From Marinibactrum halimedae (GTDB lineage Bacteria; Pseudomonadota; Gammaproteobacteria; Pseudomonadales; Cellvibrionaceae), in assembly GCF_021234875.1 (NCBI RefSeq), contig NZ_JAJQVM010000019.1, positions 45,762-109,761 of the forward strand: DNA of 64,000 bases, written 5' to 3'. The notes under the pieces are model-generated. The model did no database searches. It saw only the letters and a program-made list of their open reading frames with translations, and had not been told where the DNA came from. Both the position numbers and the translations under genes were made by a program. Numbering within the stretch: the first letter of the stretch is position 1; each line of letters starts with the position of its first letter. Positions 50,387 to 62,785 of this stretch are shown here, piece after piece.

Positions 50387-53300
50387 TTAGCTTGCGCTAG
50401 ATTTCAATGCCTCGGTCAATGCTGCTTCAACTTCTGCTGCACTTGGCCCGTCGACCAAGCTCGTTTCGGTTGTTTGCTGCTTACGTCTCTCGTTGTGGTA
50501 CGCCAAGCCTGTACCCGCTGGGATCAATCGACCTACAACAACGTTTTCTTTCAAGCCACGTAATGTATCAACTTTACCCGTTACCGCTGCTTCGGTAAGC
50601 ACTCGAGTGGTCTCCTGGAAGGATGCTGCTGAGATAAAGGACTCAGTTGCCAACGAGGCCTTGGTAATACCCAGTAGCTGGCGCTCATATTGCGCCGGTT
50701 GCATACCTTCGGCACGCAGCTTCTCGTTTTCTTCCAGAACATTCACATATTCCACTTGCTCGCCTTTAACGAAAGAAGAATCGCCCATTTCGGTAATTTC
50801 GACTTTGCGCAACATTTGACGACAGATGGTTTCAATGTGCTTATCGTTGATTTTTACACCTTGTAGTCGGTAAACATCTTGAATCTCATTGGTGATATAA
50901 CGAGATAAAGCTTCGACACCTTGTAAGCGCAGAATATCATGAGGGTTACTTGGTCCATCAGAAACCACTTCCCCTTTTTCTACTTGCTCACCTTCGAACA
51001 CAGTTAGCTGGCGATGCTTAGGAATCAACAACTCATAGTTAGTTGAACCATCAGGCAACGTCTGCCCGTCATTCGGGGTAATTACCAAACGACGCTTACC
51101 TTTGGTCTCTTTACCGAACGAAACGGTACCGCTAATTTCCGCCAAGATAGATGGCTCTTTAGGCTTACGCGCTTCAAAGAGGTCAGCAACTCGAGGTAGA
51201 CCACCTGTAATATCTTTCGTACCACCAGATTCTTGTGGAATACGTGCAATAACATCACCCGCTTCCAACTTATCACCATCGGAAAGGCCCAGTAGTGCCT
51301 TCGCTGGCAACATGTAATGCGCAGGCTGGTTAGAGTTGGCCAAGGTGATTTCATTACCCGCATCATCGTACAAGGTGACTGCTGGTTTCAGATCTTTACC
51401 GGCTGCTGGACGCTCCGCTGGATCAAGAACCTCGATCGAAGTCAGACCAGTTAAATCGTCTGTTTGACGGCGGATCGATAAGCCATCTTCCATACCTGTC
51501 AACTTAACGGTACCCGCAACCTCAGTAATGATGGGGTGCGTATGTGGATCCCATTTAGCAACGGTTTGACCACCAGAGACTTGAGCGCCATCAGCCACAG
51601 AAATGTGCGCGCCGTAAGGCAGTTTATAACGCTCACGCTCACGACCATTCGCATCCGCCACAGCTAACTCACCGGAACGAGATACTGCCACCAAAGAGCC
51701 ATCGGTACGGTTCACCAATTTGATGTTTAATAGGCGAACAGTACCATCTTGTTTCACTTGAACGCTGTCTGCTGCAGACGCACGGCTTGCCGCACCACCG
51801 ATGTGGAAAGTACGCATAGTAAGCTGGGTACCCGGCTCACCAATAGATTGTGCTGCAATCACACCCACCGCTTCGCCGACATTCGCACGATGACCACGTG
51901 CTAAGTCACGGCCATAACACTGAGCACAAATACCATGTCGAGTTTCACAGGCAATTGGTGAGCGTACACAAACCTCATCAATACCCAATTCTTCGATACG
52001 GTTTACCCATTTCTCATCGATCATGGTGCCAGCGGGTATCAAAATCTCATCGCTATTGTCGGCCATCACATCACGCGCAACAACACGACCGAGTATACGA
52101 TCACCCAATGACTCAATAACGTCTCCGCCCTCAATAACCGGAGTCATAATTAAGCCTGCATCAGTACCGCAATCTAATTCGGTAATAACAACGTCTTGAG
52201 CCACATCAACCAAACGACGAGTCAAATAACCCGAGTTCGCCGTTTTTAATGCAGTATCAGCCAAACCTTTACGCGCACCGTGGGTTGAAATGAAGTACTG
52301 ACCAACGTTCAGGCCTTCACGGAAGTTTGCCGTGATCGGCGTTTCGATAATGGAACCATCCGGCTTCGCCATCAGACCACGCATACCGGCAAGCTGACGA
52401 ATCTGAGCGGGGGAACCACGTGCACCAGAATCAGCATACATGAAGACGGAGTTAAATGAAGACTGCTCTTCTTCTTCACCATCTTTATTGGTGACTGATT
52501 CTTTAGAAATACCTTCCATCATTGATTTAGCCACCAAGTCATTTGCTCGGGACCAAATATCAATAACCTTGTTGTATTTTTCACCTTGGGTAACCAAACC
52601 AGAGGCGTACTGAGATTCAATCTCTTTCACTTCGGCTTCCGCACGACCTACGATATCTAACTTCTCGTCCGGAATTTCAAAGTCATTAACACCAATGGAG
52701 GAACCAGAACGTGTCGAGTACTCATAACCGGTATACATCAACTGGTCAGCAAAAATGACAGACTCTTTCAAACCGACAGAGCGATAACAGTGGTTGATCA
52801 ACGCAGAAATGGCTTTCTTAACCATGCCACGGTTTACCAAATCAAATGGCATACCGTCTGGAACAATTTCCCAAAGCAAGACACGGCCAACAGTGGTGTC
52901 TTCGATGCTGGTACGGAAGATTTTTTCACCATCTTCACGAATTTCCGCTTGAGTAATACGGCATTTAATACGTGCCTGTAGGTCTACTTGCTTAGAGTGG
53001 TAAGCACGGTTAACTTCGGCTGGATCTGCGAAAACCATCCCTTCACCACGCGCATTAACACGCTCACGACTCATCCAATACAAGCCCAATACCACGTCCT
53101 GAGAAGGTACGATAATAGGCTCACCGGAAGCAGGCGATAGGATGTTATTGGTAGACATCATTAACGCACGAGCTTCTAACTGAGCTTCTAATGTCAACGG
53201 TACGTGAACCGCCATTTGGTCGCCATCGAAGTCAGCGTTATAAGCCGCACAAACCAATGGATGTAACTGAATCGCCTTACCTTCAATAAGCACAGGCTCA

Positions 53301-54610
53301 AACGCCTGAATACCAAGACGGTGAAGTGTTGGCGCACGGTTAAGCAGTACTGGGTGCTCACGAATCACTTCATCAAGAATATCCCATACCACTGGTTCTT
53401 CGCGCTCAACCATCTTCTTCGCAGCTTTGATAGTAGTCGCTAAGCCACGGAACTCTAATTTGCTGAAGATAAAAGGCTTAAATAGCTCCAATGCCATTTT
53501 TTTCGGTAAGCCACACTGATGCAGCTTAAGGGTTGGCCCTACCACAATGACGGAACGGCCAGAGTAGTCAACACGCTTACCCAATAGGTTTTGACGGAAG
53601 CGACCTTGTTTACCCTTAATCATATCCGCAAGTGATTTCAACGGACGTTTGTTCGAACCGGTGATTGCACGACCGCGACGACCGTTATCTAACAGCGCAT
53701 CTACCGCTTCTTGCAACATACGTTTCTCGTTGCGCACGATGATGTCTGGTGCATTCAAATCTAGAAGGCGCTTCAAACGGTTATTACGGTTAATCACTCG
53801 ACGGTAAAGGTCGTTCAAGTCGGAAGTCGCGAAACGGCCACCATCCAACGGAACCAATGGACGTAAATCTGGTGGTAAGACAGGCAATGCTTCCAGCACC
53901 ATCCACTCTGGCTTATTTCCAGAGTTGTAAAACGCTTCTAACAGCTTTAAACGCTTAGAGAGCTTCTTAACTTTCGTTTCAGAGTTGGTATTTGGAATCT
54001 CTTCACGGAGGAATTGAATCTCCTGTTCAAGATCAATGTCTGCCATCAACTCTTGAACCGCTTCAGCACCCATCTTAGCTTCGAATTCATCACCGAACTC
54101 TTCCATCGCCTCGAAGTATTGCTCGTCCGTTAGAAGCTGACTTTTCTCCAAGGTGGTCATACCTGGATCAGTCACAACATAAGATTCAAAATACAGGACA
54201 CGCTCGATACTACGAAGTGTCATGTCAAGCAATAAGCCAATACGGCTTGGCAAGGATTTCAAGAACCAAATATGCGCAACAGGGCTGGCTAATTCAATAT
54301 GCCCCATACGTTCACGACGTACTTTGGCCAAGGTCACTTCTACACCGCATTTCTCACAAATAATGCCACGGTGCTTCATGCGCTTGTACTTTCCACACAA
54401 GCATTCGTAATCTTTTACTGGACCAAAAATCTTGGCACAGAACAAACCTTCACGCTCTGGCTTAAAGGTTCGGTAGTTGATGGTTTCTGGCTTTTTGACC
54501 TCACCGAAAGACCAGGAACGGATCATATCTGGAGACGCCAGACCAATACGAATGGAGTCAAACTCTTCGCTTTGTCCTTGGGATTTCAACAGATTCAGTA
54601 AATCTTTCAA
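50387..54610 (-). CDS. rpoC: RNA polymerase beta' subunit RpoC (TTG start)
   Basis: Catalytic subunit of RNA polymerase. The start is a TTG at 54610 with AGGAGG five bases upstream, giving [20 protein letters not shown] aligned with the usual RpoC N-terminus and a 1407-residue protein, equal to E. coli. The frame runs 39 codons further upstream into the rpoB gap without support. The first zinc site is CLCGKYKR with CEKCGVEV; the catalytic loop is [12 protein letters not shown]. 155 bp after rpoB. Confidence 0.97.
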   Translation of the reverse strand: MKDLLNLLKSQGQSEEFDSIRIGLASPDMIRSWSFGEVKKPETINYRTFKPEREGLFCAKIFGPVKDYECLCGKYKRMKHRGIICEKCGVEVTLAKVRRERMGHIELASPVAHIWFLKSLPSRIGLLLDMTLRSIERVLYFESYVVTDPGMTTLEKSQLLTDEQYFEAMEEFGDEFEAKMGAEAVQELMADIDLEQEIQFLREEIPNTNSETKVKKLSKRLKLLEAFYNSGNKPEWMVLEALPVLPPDLRPLVPLDGGRFATSDLNDLYRRVINRNNRLKRLLDLNAPDIIVRNEKRMLQEAVDALLDNGRRGRAITGSNKRPLKSLADMIKGKQGRFRQNLLGKRVDYSGRSVIVVGPTLKLHQCGLPKKMALELFKPFIFSKLEFRGLATTIKAAKKMVEREEPVVWDILDEVIREHPVLLNRAPTLHRLGIQAFEPVLIEGKAIQLHPLVCAAYNADFDGDQMAVHVPLTLEAQLEARALMMSTNNILSPASGEPIIVPSQDVVLGLYWMSRERVNARGEGMVFADPAEVNRAYHSKQVDLQARIKCRITQAEIREDGEKIFRTSIEDTTVGRVLLWEIVPDGMPFDLVNRGMVKKAISALINHCYRSVGLKESVIFADQLMYTGYEYSTRSGSSIGVNDFEIPDEKLDIVGRAEAEVKEIESQYASGLVTQGEKYNKVIDIWSRANDLVAKSMMEGISKESVTNKDGEEEEQSSFNSVFMYADSGARGSPAQIRQLAGMRGLMAKPDGSIIETPITANFREGLNVGQYFISTHGARKGLADTALKTANSGYLTRRLVDVAQDVVITELDCGTDAGLIMTPVIEGGDVIESLGDRILGRVVARDVMADNSDEILIPAGTMIDEKWVNRIEELGIDEVCVRSPIACETRHGICAQCYGRDLARGHRANVGEAVGVIAAQSIGEPGTQLTMRTFHIGGAASRASAADSVQVKQDGTVRLLNIKLVNRTDGSLVAVSRSGELAVADANGRERERYKLPYGAHISVADGAQVSGGQTVAKWDPHTHPIITEVAGTVKLTGMEDGLSIRRQTDDLTGLTSIEVLDPAERPAAGKDLKPAVTLYDDAGNEITLANSNQPAHYMLPAKALLGLSDGDKLEAGDVIARIPQESGGTKDITGGLPRVADLFEARKPKEPSILAEISGTVSFGKETKGKRRLVITPNDGQTLPDGSTNYELLIPKHRQLTVFEGEQVEKGEVVSDGPSNPHDILRLQGVEALSRYITNEIQDVYRLQGVKINDKHIETICRQMLRKVEITEMGDSSFVKGEQVEYVNVLEENEKLRAEGMQPAQYERQLLGITKASLATESFISAASFQETTRVLTEAAVTGKVDTLRGLKENVVVGRLIPAGTGLAYHNERRKQQTTETSLVDGPSAAEVEAALTEALKSSAS

Positions 54611-54765
54611 GATACCCTCCTGCGGGCGCGCTGTATCGCTGGTACTGTGTTCAGTTCTGTTTTCAAAAACTCGCAAGCTTGCATTACACAGTACTGAATA
54701 GACTTTATCGTTGGTCGGGAAGCTCAAATAACTTCACCGACCAATACCCGGTTAAATGCCAAATT

Positions 54766-57700
54766 TTAGGCGTCGTGGTCGAGTTCCATATTAATGCCCA
54801 AAGAACGAATCTCTTTCAGCAATACGTTAAACGACTCTGGCATTCCCGGCTCCATCCGATGATCACCATCAACGATGTTTTTGTACATTTTAGTACGTCC
54901 GGCAACATCATCAGACTTAACGGTAAGCATTTCTTGCAGAGTATATGCCGCACCGTACGCTTCCAGTGCCCACACCTCCATCTCACCGAAACGCTGACCA
55001 CCGAACTGAGCTTTACCACCCAGAGGCTGCTGCGTAACCAAACTGTATGAGCCTGTTGAACGCGCATGCATTTTGTCATCCACCAAGTGGTTCAACTTAA
55101 GCATGTACATGTAACCAACGGTGACCGGTCTTTGGAAAGCGTCCCCTGTGCGACCATCAAATAATGTACGCTGACCACTGTCTGGTAAATCCGCCAAGCG
55201 CAACAATGCTTTAATTTCATGCTCTTTCGCACCGTCAAATACAGCAGTCGCCATAGGAACACCAGCACGTAAATTTTGCGCTAGGTCGATGATTTCCTTA
55301 TCCGAGAAGCTGTCCAAGTCTTCTTTAGAATAACTATCGCCTGTGGTGTTATAGACATCTTCAAGGAAGCCTCGAACTTCAGCTATGGCACGCTGTTCAC
55401 GCATCATCACATCAATCTTATCGCCCAATCCTTTTGCTGCCATTCCCAAGTGCATCTCAAGAATCTGTCCGACGTTCATTCGGGATGGAACACCTAGAGG
55501 GTTCAATACGATATCAACCGGCACACCATGCTCGTCGTAAGGCATGTCTTCAACCGGCATGATGACGGAGATAACACCTTTGTTACCATGACGTCCCGCC
55601 ATTTTGTCACCTGGTTGAATACGACGCTTAATAGCCAAGTACACCTTAACTACTTTGAGAACACCTGGGTTCAGGTCATCACCAGTTTGTAACTTACGTT
55701 TCTTGTCCTCAAAGCGCTCGTCAAGCTCCTTGCGGCGCTCAGCCAATTGCTCCTCCGCACGGTCGATTTGCTCATTTAGAGCATCGTCATCCATACGAAG
55801 TTTGAACCACTCTTCATTAACTAAACCATCAAGCACTTCGTCGGTCAGGACTTCACCTTTGGCAACCGCTTTACCGCCAGAGACAGTTTGACCAACCAAA
55901 GCAAGACGCAAACGCTCAAAGGTTGCAGACTCAACTATGCGATACTCTTCGTTCAAATCTTTACGAACTTTGTCCAATTGAGCTTTTTCAATCTCTTTGG
56001 AACGCTGATCTTTTTCAAGACCGTCACGAGTAAAGACCTGCACATCGATGACAGTACCTTTGGTACTGGTAGGTACACGTAAAGAAGTATCTTTAACGTC
56101 GGACGCTTTCTCACCGAAGATCGCTCTCAATAATTTCTCTTCTGGTGTCAGCTGGGTCTCACCTTTTGGAGTCACTTTACCTACGAGAATATCACCTGGG
56201 CCCACTTCAGCCCCGATGTAGACAATTCCAGACTCATCAAGCTTCGCAAGAGCACTTTCACCCACATTTGGAATATCCGCAGTGATCTCTTCACTTCCAA
56301 GCTTGGTATCTCGAGCAATACAAGTCAGCTCTTGAATATGAATGGTGGTGAAGCGATCCTCTTGTACTACACGCTCGGAAACAAGAATGGAGTCTTCGAA
56401 GTTGTAACCATTCCAAGGCATGAAAGCGATACGCATATTTTGACCGAGGGCTAACTCACCCAAGTCGACGGAAGGACCGTCCGCCAAAATATCACCACGG
56501 CTTACTGAATCACCAATGCCAACAATTGGGCGTTGGTTAATACAAGTATTTTGGTTTGATCGGGTGTACTTAGTCAGGTTATAGATATCAACACCTGCGT
56601 CACCTGCATCGACCTCATCATTGTTGACTTTAACAACAATTCGGCCAGCATCGACACGATCGATCACACCACCACGTTTCGCAACAACACAAACACCCGA
56701 GTCACGAGCAACAAAGCGCTCCATCCCCGTTCCAACAAGAGGCTTCTGAGCCTTAAGTGTTGGAACTGCCTGACGCTGCATGTTTGAACCCATTAATGCA
56801 CGGTTCGCATCATCATGTTCCAAGAATGGAATTAACGACGCCGCTACCGAAACCACCTGGCGAGGTGATACGTCCATATATTGGACGTCTTCTTTTGGCT
56901 TTAAGGTAAATTCCCCAGCAGCACGAACGGAGACCAAATCTTCAGTAAGATTACCGTCTTCGTCTAATTTTGCCGCCGCCTGAGCAATGACGTACAAGGT
57001 TTCGTTAATGGCTGACAAATATTCAATTTCGTCAGTCACCTTGCCATCAATAACCTTACGGTAGGGACTTTCTAAGAACCCGTAACTGTTGGTACGTGCG
57101 TAAGTCGCCAAAGAGTTAATCAAACCAATGTTTGGTCCTTCAGGCGTTTCAATAGGGCAAACACGTCCATAGTGGGTTGGATGCACATCTCGAACTTCAA
57201 AGCCAGCACGCTCACGCGTCAAACCACCAGGGCCGAGAGCGGATACGCGTCGCTTATGAGTCACCTCAGACAATGGGTTGTTTTGGTCCATAAACTGAGA
57301 AAGCTGCGAGGAGCCAAAGAACTCTTTTACTGCTGCAGCAACTGGCTTCGCATTGATTAGATCTTGCGGCATCAATCCTTCAGATTCAGCCATTGAAAGA
57401 CGCTCTTTCACAGCTCTTTCTACACGAACCAAACCAACACGGAATTGGTTTTCTGCCATCTCGCCAACGGAACGAATACGACGGTTACCCAAGTGATCGA
57501 TATCATCCACAACACCATTGCCGTTACGGATATCAATTAAAGTCCTTAAAACTTCAACAATATCTTCTTGGGATAAAGTACCTTCGCCGGTATCGTCTTT
57601 TCGACCTAAGCGACGGTTAAACTTCATACGGCCAACGGCTGATAAATCATATCGTTCTTGGCTAAAGAACAAGTTCTGGAATAATCCTTCTGCCGACTCT

Positions 57701-58851
57701 TTGGTTGGCGGCTCACCTGGTCGCATCATACGATAGATTTCAACCAAGGCTTCAAGCTCAGATCGAGTAGGGTCAACTCTCAATGTATCCGATACGAACG
57801 GACCACAATCGAGTTCATTGGTGTACAAAGTTCTAAATTCTGTAACACCATTGTCTTGCATGATTTGGAGGGCATCTTCGGTAAGCTCTGAGTTACACTC
57901 AAGTAAAACCTCACCCGTAGCCTCATCTACAACATCATGAGCAATAGATCTACCTAATAGGTATTCTGTCGGTACAGCAAGCTCACTGACTTTCGCTTTT
58001 TCTAGCTGTCTAATATGACGTGCAGTAACACGACGACCTTCTTCAACAATGACATTGCCATCGTTATCCACAATATCAAAACCAGCGATATCCCCTCTCA
58101 ATCTTGCGGGGATCAACTTCAGAATGTACTGGCCATCAGTCGAAACGTTAAAGTCATTGGTCTCATAAAACATCTCGAGCATTTGCTGAGAATCATAGCC
58201 CAATGCACGCAATAAAATTGTGGCTGGCAACTTACGGCGTCGATCAATACGCACATATACCAAGTCTTTAGGGTCAAATTCAAAATCTAACCAAGAGCCA
58301 CGGTAAGGAATAACCCGTGCGGAATACAACAACTTACCGGAAGAGTGTGTTTTACCTTTATCATGATCAAAGAACACACCAGGAGAACGATGCAACTGAG
58401 AAACGATTACTCGCTCGGTACCGTTAATGACAAAAGTACCGTTATCCGTCATGAGCGGTATCTCGCCCATGTACACTTCTTGCTCTTTGATATCTTTAAT
58501 AGACTTATTTGACGACTCTTTATCGTAAATAATAAGCCTTACTTTCACTCTCAAAGGCACAGCATAAGTAACACCACGGAGGATACACTCATTCACATCG
58601 AATGCAGGTTTCCCCAACTGGTAACTTACATATTCTAACGCCGCGTTTCCTGAATAACTTACTATGGGAAAAACGGACTTAAATGCAGCATGCAAACCTT
58701 GATCTAAGCGAGCTTCGGCGCTTGTGTTTGCTTGCGTAAATTTTTGATAGGAATCCAACTGAATCGCCAGGAGGAAAGGGACATCCATGACATGAGGCAG
58801 TTTGCCAAAGTCCTTGCGGATACGTTTTTTCTCAGTATATGAGTAAGCCAT
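54766..58851 (-). CDS. rpoB: RNA polymerase beta subunit RpoB
   Basis: 1361 residues from ATG at 58851 ([18 protein letters not shown]), with GGGGA in front; a longer in-frame start at 58884 is not supported. The rifampicin-contact region is wild type: [20 protein letters not shown], followed by [24 protein letters not shown]-type contacts are visible as [15 protein letters not shown], and the C-terminal KPGDK-like [14 protein letters not shown] and [20 protein letters not shown]. Downstream of rplL across a gap with an attenuator. Confidence 0.98.
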   Translation of the reverse strand: MAYSYTEKKRIRKDFGKLPHVMDVPFLLAIQLDSYQKFTQANTSAEARLDQGLHAAFKSVFPIVSYSGNAALEYVSYQLGKPAFDVNECILRGVTYAVPLRVKVRLIIYDKESSNKSIKDIKEQEVYMGEIPLMTDNGTFVINGTERVIVSQLHRSPGVFFDHDKGKTHSSGKLLYSARVIPYRGSWLDFEFDPKDLVYVRIDRRRKLPATILLRALGYDSQQMLEMFYETNDFNVSTDGQYILKLIPARLRGDIAGFDIVDNDGNVIVEEGRRVTARHIRQLEKAKVSELAVPTEYLLGRSIAHDVVDEATGEVLLECNSELTEDALQIMQDNGVTEFRTLYTNELDCGPFVSDTLRVDPTRSELEALVEIYRMMRPGEPPTKESAEGLFQNLFFSQERYDLSAVGRMKFNRRLGRKDDTGEGTLSQEDIVEVLRTLIDIRNGNGVVDDIDHLGNRRIRSVGEMAENQFRVGLVRVERAVKERLSMAESEGLMPQDLINAKPVAAAVKEFFGSSQLSQFMDQNNPLSEVTHKRRVSALGPGGLTRERAGFEVRDVHPTHYGRVCPIETPEGPNIGLINSLATYARTNSYGFLESPYRKVIDGKVTDEIEYLSAINETLYVIAQAAAKLDEDGNLTEDLVSVRAAGEFTLKPKEDVQYMDVSPRQVVSVAASLIPFLEHDDANRALMGSNMQRQAVPTLKAQKPLVGTGMERFVARDSGVCVVAKRGGVIDRVDAGRIVVKVNNDEVDAGDAGVDIYNLTKYTRSNQNTCINQRPIVGIGDSVSRGDILADGPSVDLGELALGQNMRIAFMPWNGYNFEDSILVSERVVQEDRFTTIHIQELTCIARDTKLGSEEITADIPNVGESALAKLDESGIVYIGAEVGPGDILVGKVTPKGETQLTPEEKLLRAIFGEKASDVKDTSLRVPTSTKGTVIDVQVFTRDGLEKDQRSKEIEKAQLDKVRKDLNEEYRIVESATFERLRLALVGQTVSGGKAVAKGEVLTDEVLDGLVNEEWFKLRMDDDALNEQIDRAEEQLAERRKELDERFEDKKRKLQTGDDLNPGVLKVVKVYLAIKRRIQPGDKMAGRHGNKGVISVIMPVEDMPYDEHGVPVDIVLNPLGVPSRMNVGQILEMHLGMAAKGLGDKIDVMMREQRAIAEVRGFLEDVYNTTGDSYSKEDLDSFSDKEIIDLAQNLRAGVPMATAVFDGAKEHEIKALLRLADLPDSGQRTLFDGRTGDAFQRPVTVGYMYMLKLNHLVDDKMHARSTGSYSLVTQQPLGGKAQFGGQRFGEMEVWALEAYGAAYTLQEMLTVKSDDVAGRTKMYKNIVDGDHRMEPGMPESFNVLLKEIRSLGINMELDHDA

Positions 58852-58993
58852 CTGTATTCCCCAGCTTGTCTTCGAAGAAGGCAATCTCAGCCTTTACTAA
58901 CGCGGGTAGCGTCACTCTTTTTAGGCATGGTGGTCACGACGTTATGTCGTTTAACCCAAGGTAGAACCCGATATTCTGCGTCACCGGAAACGG

Positions 58994-59027
58994 AAAAAGG
59001 CCGGCGAGCATTTATTGCTCACCAGCC
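58994..59027 (-). terminator. Attenuator between rplL and rpoB
   Basis: On the minus strand a 12-bp stem with two G·U pairs, loop ATAAA, then TTTTT. It starts 50 bp past the rplL stop and 143 bp before rpoB. A partial terminator at the same place lowers rpoBC transcription relative to ribosomal genes in E. coli; the same function is inferred here. Confidence 0.75.
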
Positions 59028-59076
59028 CATTATCGATTGATTAGGCAACCGATAACTGGTCTTCCATAAGAATGAA

Positions 59077-59454
59077 TTACTTCAATTCTGCGGAAGCGCC
59101 AGCTTCTTCTAGCTGCTTCTTAGCTTCTTCAGCGTCTTCTTTCGATACGCCTTCTTTAACAGCTTTAGGTGCGCCCTCTACCAACTCTTTAGCTTCTTTC
59201 AAGCCAAGGCCAGTGATAGCACGAACTGCTTTAATAGTATTTACTTTCTTATCGCCAGCAGAAGTCAATACTACGTCGAATTCAGTTTGCTCAGCAGCAG
59301 CTTCACCAGCAGCTTCACCAGCAGGTGCAGCAACAGCAACAGCAGCTTGTGCAGAAACACCAAACTTCTCTTCCATTGCTTCAACTAATTCAACAACGTC
59401 CATTACTGACATTTCAGCAATTGCATTCAAGATATCTTCTTTAGACAGAGCCAT
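59077..59454 (-). CDS. rplL: Ribosomal protein bL12 (L7/L12)
   Basis: Stalk protein that recruits translation GTPases. 125 residues: N-terminal dimerisation part ([20 protein letters not shown]), Ala/Glu-rich hinge, and the C-terminal factor-binding domain with [20 protein letters not shown]. 75 bp after rplJ. Confidence 0.98.
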   Translation of the reverse strand: MALSKEDILNAIAEMSVMDVVELVEAMEEKFGVSAQAAVAVAAPAGEAAGEAAAEQTEFDVVLTSAGDKKVNTIKAVRAITGLGLKEAKELVEGAPKAVKEGVSKEDAEEAKKQLEEAGASAELK

Positions 59455-59529
59455 GACTCAGATCTCCAATAAACATGTGTAAAAAAAATTTTAAAACCGC
59501 ATACATTGATGCAGAAGAGCAACGCTTTA

Positions 59530-60060
59530 TTACGCTGCGTCTTTCTTTTGATCGCGTACTGCAGCCACAACGCGAGTAACTTTTGTAGGCACTTCGTTGA
59601 AAGTGCGAACCAATTTGGTTACTGGTGCAATCATTGTTGCTGCCAATTGTGCCAACGCCTGTTCCAAAGTTGGTAGTTTTGCCAATGCATCGATTTGAGA
59701 TGCATCCAAAGCTTTACCACCCACTGCAAGAACTTTCACTTCAAACTTTTCGTTTTCTTTTGCGAAATCTTTGAAGATGCGCGCTGCGGCACCTGGGTCT
59801 TCCATAGAAAACCCAAATAACGACGGACCAACTAGAGCATCTTTGACGCACTCAAACTCAGTACCTTCGATTGCGCGCTTTGCTAAAGTGTTACGCACAA
59901 CACGAAGATCGACTTTGTTTTCACGGGCCAACTTGCGCAATGCAGTCATGTCAGTTACGTTAACACCACGGGCGTCAGCAACGACTAATGACAAAGCACT
60001 GCTAGCGGTCTCGTTAACTTCAGCGACAATCGCCTTTTTGTCTTCGAGTCCTAATGCCAC
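59530..60060 (-). CDS. rplJ: Ribosomal protein uL10
   Basis: Stalk base that carries L12 dimers and binds 23S rRNA. 176 residues, [20 protein letters not shown] from a GTG start at 60060 with AGGAG nine bases ahead. [15 protein letters not shown] and the C-terminal helix for L12 are present. In enterics the L10–L12 complex represses its own mRNA through the leader, which here is the 346-bp region upstream. Confidence 0.97.
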   Translation of the reverse strand: MALGLEDKKAIVAEVNETASSALSLVVADARGVNVTDMTALRKLARENKVDLRVVRNTLAKRAIEGTEFECVKDALVGPSLFGFSMEDPGAAARIFKDFAKENEKFEVKVLAVGGKALDASQIDALAKLPTLEQALAQLAATMIAPVTKLVRTFNEVPTKVTRVVAAVRDQKKDAA

Positions 60061-60373
60061 AAGTTTTCTCCTGGATTTGATTAGTCGAAAAAGCTTTTAA
60101 ACACTTAAACTAACTAATCGTTCATTTTAGCAACCGCCAAGGGGTCTTACATTCAAAATTGCTCTTTAAAGCAGATAACAACATAAGACTAAACTCGGCG
60201 AACTTATCGGTGATCAAATCCAGTCATGGATACTGAACTGGGTTCACCGTCTGCGTAGGTGAATGCAAAGAGATTCATTAAATTCGAAAAGAGTAAAAAA
60301 GCCTTTCAAATACCTACGGTCTTTGACGACCTTCCTGAAACAATGAATTTCTAGAAGACCCCAAAGTACTGAA
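60061..60373 (-). ncRNA. Putative L10 leader (autoregulatory 5' region of rplJL)
   Basis: 313 bp without a gene between rplA and rplJ, the position of the L10 leader in gammaproteobacteria. Its complement holds several short hairpin-forming stretches and a conserved-looking CACCTACGCAGACGGTGAAC at 60260–60241. L10–L12 binding here would repress rplJL translation. Call rests mainly on position; no covariance search was run. Confidence 0.5.
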
Positions 60374-60399
60374 TTAGCCTAGAGTGAACCCTAGGCTAA
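60374..60399 (-). promoter_or_regulatory. Hairpin directly after rplA
   Basis: Perfect 9-bp arms TTAGCCTAG and CTAGGCTAA around an eight-base loop, 7 bp past the rplA stop. No T run follows, so it is more likely an mRNA-processing or protecting element than a terminator. Confidence 0.5.
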
Positions 60400-60406
60400 G
60401 AAACTC

Positions 60407-61102
60407 TTAAACCTCTAGGCTGGATTGGTCCAAAGTAAGACCAGGGCCCATAGTTGTGCTCAAGGAAATTTTCTTAAGATAAACACCTTTGGCAGAAGCA
60501 GGTTTTGCTTTTTTCAAATCTGCAACCAATGCTTCTAGGTTTTCCTTTAGCGCACTCGCATCAAAAGACACTTTACCAATTCCGCCATGAATGATACCGC
60601 CTTTATCAGCTCTGTAACGAACCTGACCCGCTTTGGCGTTATTAACAGCAGTCACTACGTCAGGAGTCACAGTGCCAGTTTTAGGGTTAGGCATCAAACC
60701 ACGTGGCCCTAAAATTTGACCTAGCTGTCCAACAACCCGCATTGCTGCTGGATCTGCAATAACAACATCGAAATCGATCTTGCCAGCTTTTACATCTGCC
60801 GCTAGATCTTCCATTCCTACAAGATCCGCACCTGCTTCTTTTGCCGCTTCCGCATTTGCGCCTTGAGTGAAAACAGCAACACGCACATCTTTACCATTTC
60901 CATGAGGAAGAGTGGTTGCACCACGCACCGCTTGGTCGGACTTACGAGGGTCAATTCCTAAATTGATAGCCGCATCTACGGTCTCAGAGAACTTAACTGT
61001 CGACAGCTCTTTCAAGATCTCAACCGCTTCTGTAATTGAGTATGCTTTTGTGCTATCAACTTTTTCATTAATTAACTTTTGGCGCTTAGTAAGTTTAGCC
61101 AT
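60407..61102 (-). CDS. rplA: Ribosomal protein uL1
   Basis: L1-stalk protein that handles E-site tRNA, and in E. coli the repressor of rplKA. The start at 61102 ([19 protein letters not shown]) gives 231 residues and has GGAGGG upstream; the frame continues 22 codons upstream inside rpl[15 protein letters not shown] and [15 protein letters not shown] are family hallmarks. One base separates it from rplK. Confidence 0.98.
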   Translation of the reverse strand: MAKLTKRQKLINEKVDSTKAYSITEAVEILKELSTVKFSETVDAAINLGIDPRKSDQAVRGATTLPHGNGKDVRVAVFTQGANAEAAKEAGADLVGMEDLAADVKAGKIDFDVVIADPAAMRVVGQLGQILGPRGLMPNPKTGTVTPDVVTAVNNAKAGQVRYRADKGGIIHGGIGKVSFDASALKENLEALVADLKKAKPASAKGVYLKKISLSTTMGPGLTLDQSSLEV

Positions 61103-61103
61103 C

Positions 61104-61535
61104 TTACACACCCTCCACTTCAAGGCCCATTGCACGAGCAGAACCGGCAATAGTGCGAACAGCTGCATCCATATCAGCAGCAGTAAGATCTTGCATCTTC
61201 ATAGTCGCAATCTCTTCCAATTGCTCTCTATTAACTTTGCCGACCTTTTCTGTATTAGGGCGACCACTTCCAGATTTAATCTTGGCTGCTTTTTTCAAAA
61301 GGAAAGAAGCTGGTGGTGTTTTCATAGTAAAAGTAAAACTACGATCACTATAAACACTAATCACGACAGGAACTGGAGCGCCTGGCTCTAGGCTCTGAGT
61401 TTGAGCATTAAACGCCTTACAAAACTCCATAATATTGACGCCATGTTGACCTAATGCTGGGCCAACAGGGGGGCTTGGGTTTGCTTTACCAGCCGCAACT
61501 TGGAGCTTAATGTAAGCCTCAATTTTCTTAGCCAT
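61104..61535 (-). CDS. rplK: Ribosomal protein uL11
   Basis: GTPase-centre protein of the 50S subunit and needed for RelA activation. 143 residues with [20 protein letters not shown] and the helix around [15 protein letters not shown]. First gene of rplKA, behind its own promoter and a terminator that follows nusG. Confidence 0.98.
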   Translation of the reverse strand: MAKKIEAYIKLQVAAGKANPSPPVGPALGQHGVNIMEFCKAFNAQTQSLEPGAPVPVVISVYSDRSFTFTMKTPPASFLLKKAAKIKSGSGRPNTEKVGKVNREQLEEIATMKMQDLTAADMDAAVRTIAGSARAMGLEVEGV

Positions 61536-61640
61536 TCTGTATTACCTCAAAGAGAGATGATTTGGGTCAATAACGCCTCCAAGACACAGTGTACTTAATA
61601 TGCACAACGAGACTATGACTCTTCTAAAGCTGCCCGTTTT

Positions 61641-61668
61641 AGTCTAAAAGGCTGCCTCACGCAAACAA
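61641..61668 (-). promoter_or_regulatory. Candidate promoter for rplKA
   Basis: On the minus strand TTGTTT and TAGACT are 16 bp apart, about 100 bases upstream of rplK and after the nusG terminator. The -35 is weak, so this is a fair but not firm call. Confidence 0.4.
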
Positions 61669-61681
61669 ACCTCACAGACAC

Positions 61682-61714
61682 AAAAACCCTTCACCACACA
61701 AAGGCGGTGAAAGG
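61682..61714 (-). terminator. Terminator after nusG
   Basis: On the minus strand CCTTTCACC pairs with GGTGAAGGG through nine bases including one G·U, followed by TTTTTG. It is 22 bp past the nusG stop and separates secE–nusG from rplKA. Confidence 0.75.
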
Positions 61715-61735
61715 TTATACATTTAAAATAAAGAG

Positions 61736-62269
61736 TTAAGTTTTTTCGACTTGCGAAAACTCTAGCTCTACAGGAGTTGATCGTCCAAATATGAGGACAG
61801 CAACCTGAAGGCGACTTTTATCATAGTCTACCCCTTCAACAACTCCATTAAAATCATTAAATGGTCCGTCTACGACACGCACCATCTCGCCTGGCTCAAA
61901 AATCGTCTTAGGCTTAGGCTTATCAGCCGAATCATCTACTCTCTGGAGAATAGCATTCGCTTCTTTTTCAGTAATTGGCGCTGGTTTATCAGCCTTACCG
62001 CCAATAAAACCCATAACACGCGGAGTATCTTTAACCAAATGCCACGAGTCATCGGTTAATTCCATTTGCACCAAAACATAACCGGGGAAAAACTTTCGCT
62101 CACTTTTACGTTTTTGGCCGCCACGCATCTCAACAACTTCTTCAGTTGGCACCAAAATATCACCAAAGAGGTCTTGCATAGCATTAAGCTGAACACGCTC
62201 CTTTAAAGAGCTTGCAACTTTTTTCTCATAGCCTGAATAGGCATGAACCACATACCATCGCATTGACAT
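61736..62269 (-). CDS. nusG: Transcription elongation/antitermination factor NusG
   Basis: Binds RNA polymerase and Rho or ribosomal protein S10, coupling transcription with termination or translation. 177 residues: NGN domain with [20 protein letters not shown] and [18 protein letters not shown], and C-terminal KOW domain with [20 protein letters not shown]. The start may be residue 1 or 3 (both Met). 12 bp downstream of secE. Confidence 0.97.
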   Translation of the reverse strand: MSMRWYVVHAYSGYEKKVASSLKERVQLNAMQDLFGDILVPTEEVVEMRGGQKRKSERKFFPGYVLVQMELTDDSWHLVKDTPRVMGFIGGKADKPAPITEKEANAILQRVDDSADKPKPKTIFEPGEMVRVVDGPFNDFNGVVEGVDYDKSRLQVAVLIFGRSTPVELEFSQVEKT

Positions 62270-62281
62270 TCTTAAGTGACC

Positions 62282-62653
62282 TTAACCAATAATAAGCGAG
62301 ACCAACCAACCAAGAATACTATCTAGCGCCCACAAGATAACTGCCATTACCAACACGACGGCAACAACAATCAATGTAGTTTGATTTGTTTCTTTTCGAG
62401 TTGGCCAAACAACTTTTCTTACTTCTGTTTGAGCCTCCTTTAGAAGCTCCCAAAAAGCTGCCCCTTTCTCTGTATTTACAGCGACAAAAGAAGCAAATGC
62501 CCCTGCCGCAACGAGAGTAATAACTCGATACAGCAACGGCACATCGGCGGCAAAATAAGAGTTAGCAAAAACACCGGCTGCAACAACAAGCGCAACAAGA
62601 AGCCACTTGATGTAATCAAGACGATATTCAACTGGCTCAACTTTGCTATTCAT
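62282..62653 (-). CDS. secE: Preprotein translocase subunit SecE
   Basis: Essential clamp of the SecYEG channel. The start at 62653 (MNSKVEPVEYRLDYIKWLL) gives 123 residues with three membrane helices, the long gammaproteobacterial form; the frame upstream runs into the tRNA. The conserved segment EAQTEVRKVVWPTRKETNQT sits before the last helix. Between tRNA-Trp and nusG, the standard order. Confidence 0.96.
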   Translation of the reverse strand: MNSKVEPVEYRLDYIKWLLVALVVAAGVFANSYFAADVPLLYRVITLVAAGAFASFVAVNTEKGAAFWELLKEAQTEVRKVVWPTRKETNQTTLIVVAVVLVMAVILWALDSILGWLVSLIIG

Positions 62654-62674
62654 TAAAAAGCCTCGATAAAATAA

Positions 62675-62750
62675 TGGCAGGCCAGGAGGGACTCGAACCC
62701 CCAACTTTCGGTTTTGGAGACCGATGCTCTACCAATTGAACTACTGGCCT
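62675..62750 (-). tRNA. tRNA-Trp (anticodon CCA)
   Basis: Minus strand, 76 bases with CCA encoded. Acceptor AGGCCAG pairs with CTGGCCT, the anticodon loop is CTCCAAA, and the T arm carries GGTTCGAGTCC. It lies between tuf and secE, its usual place. Confidence 0.97.
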
Positions 62751-62785
62751 ACTAAACACCCACCACTAAGGGTGGGAAAACACAC

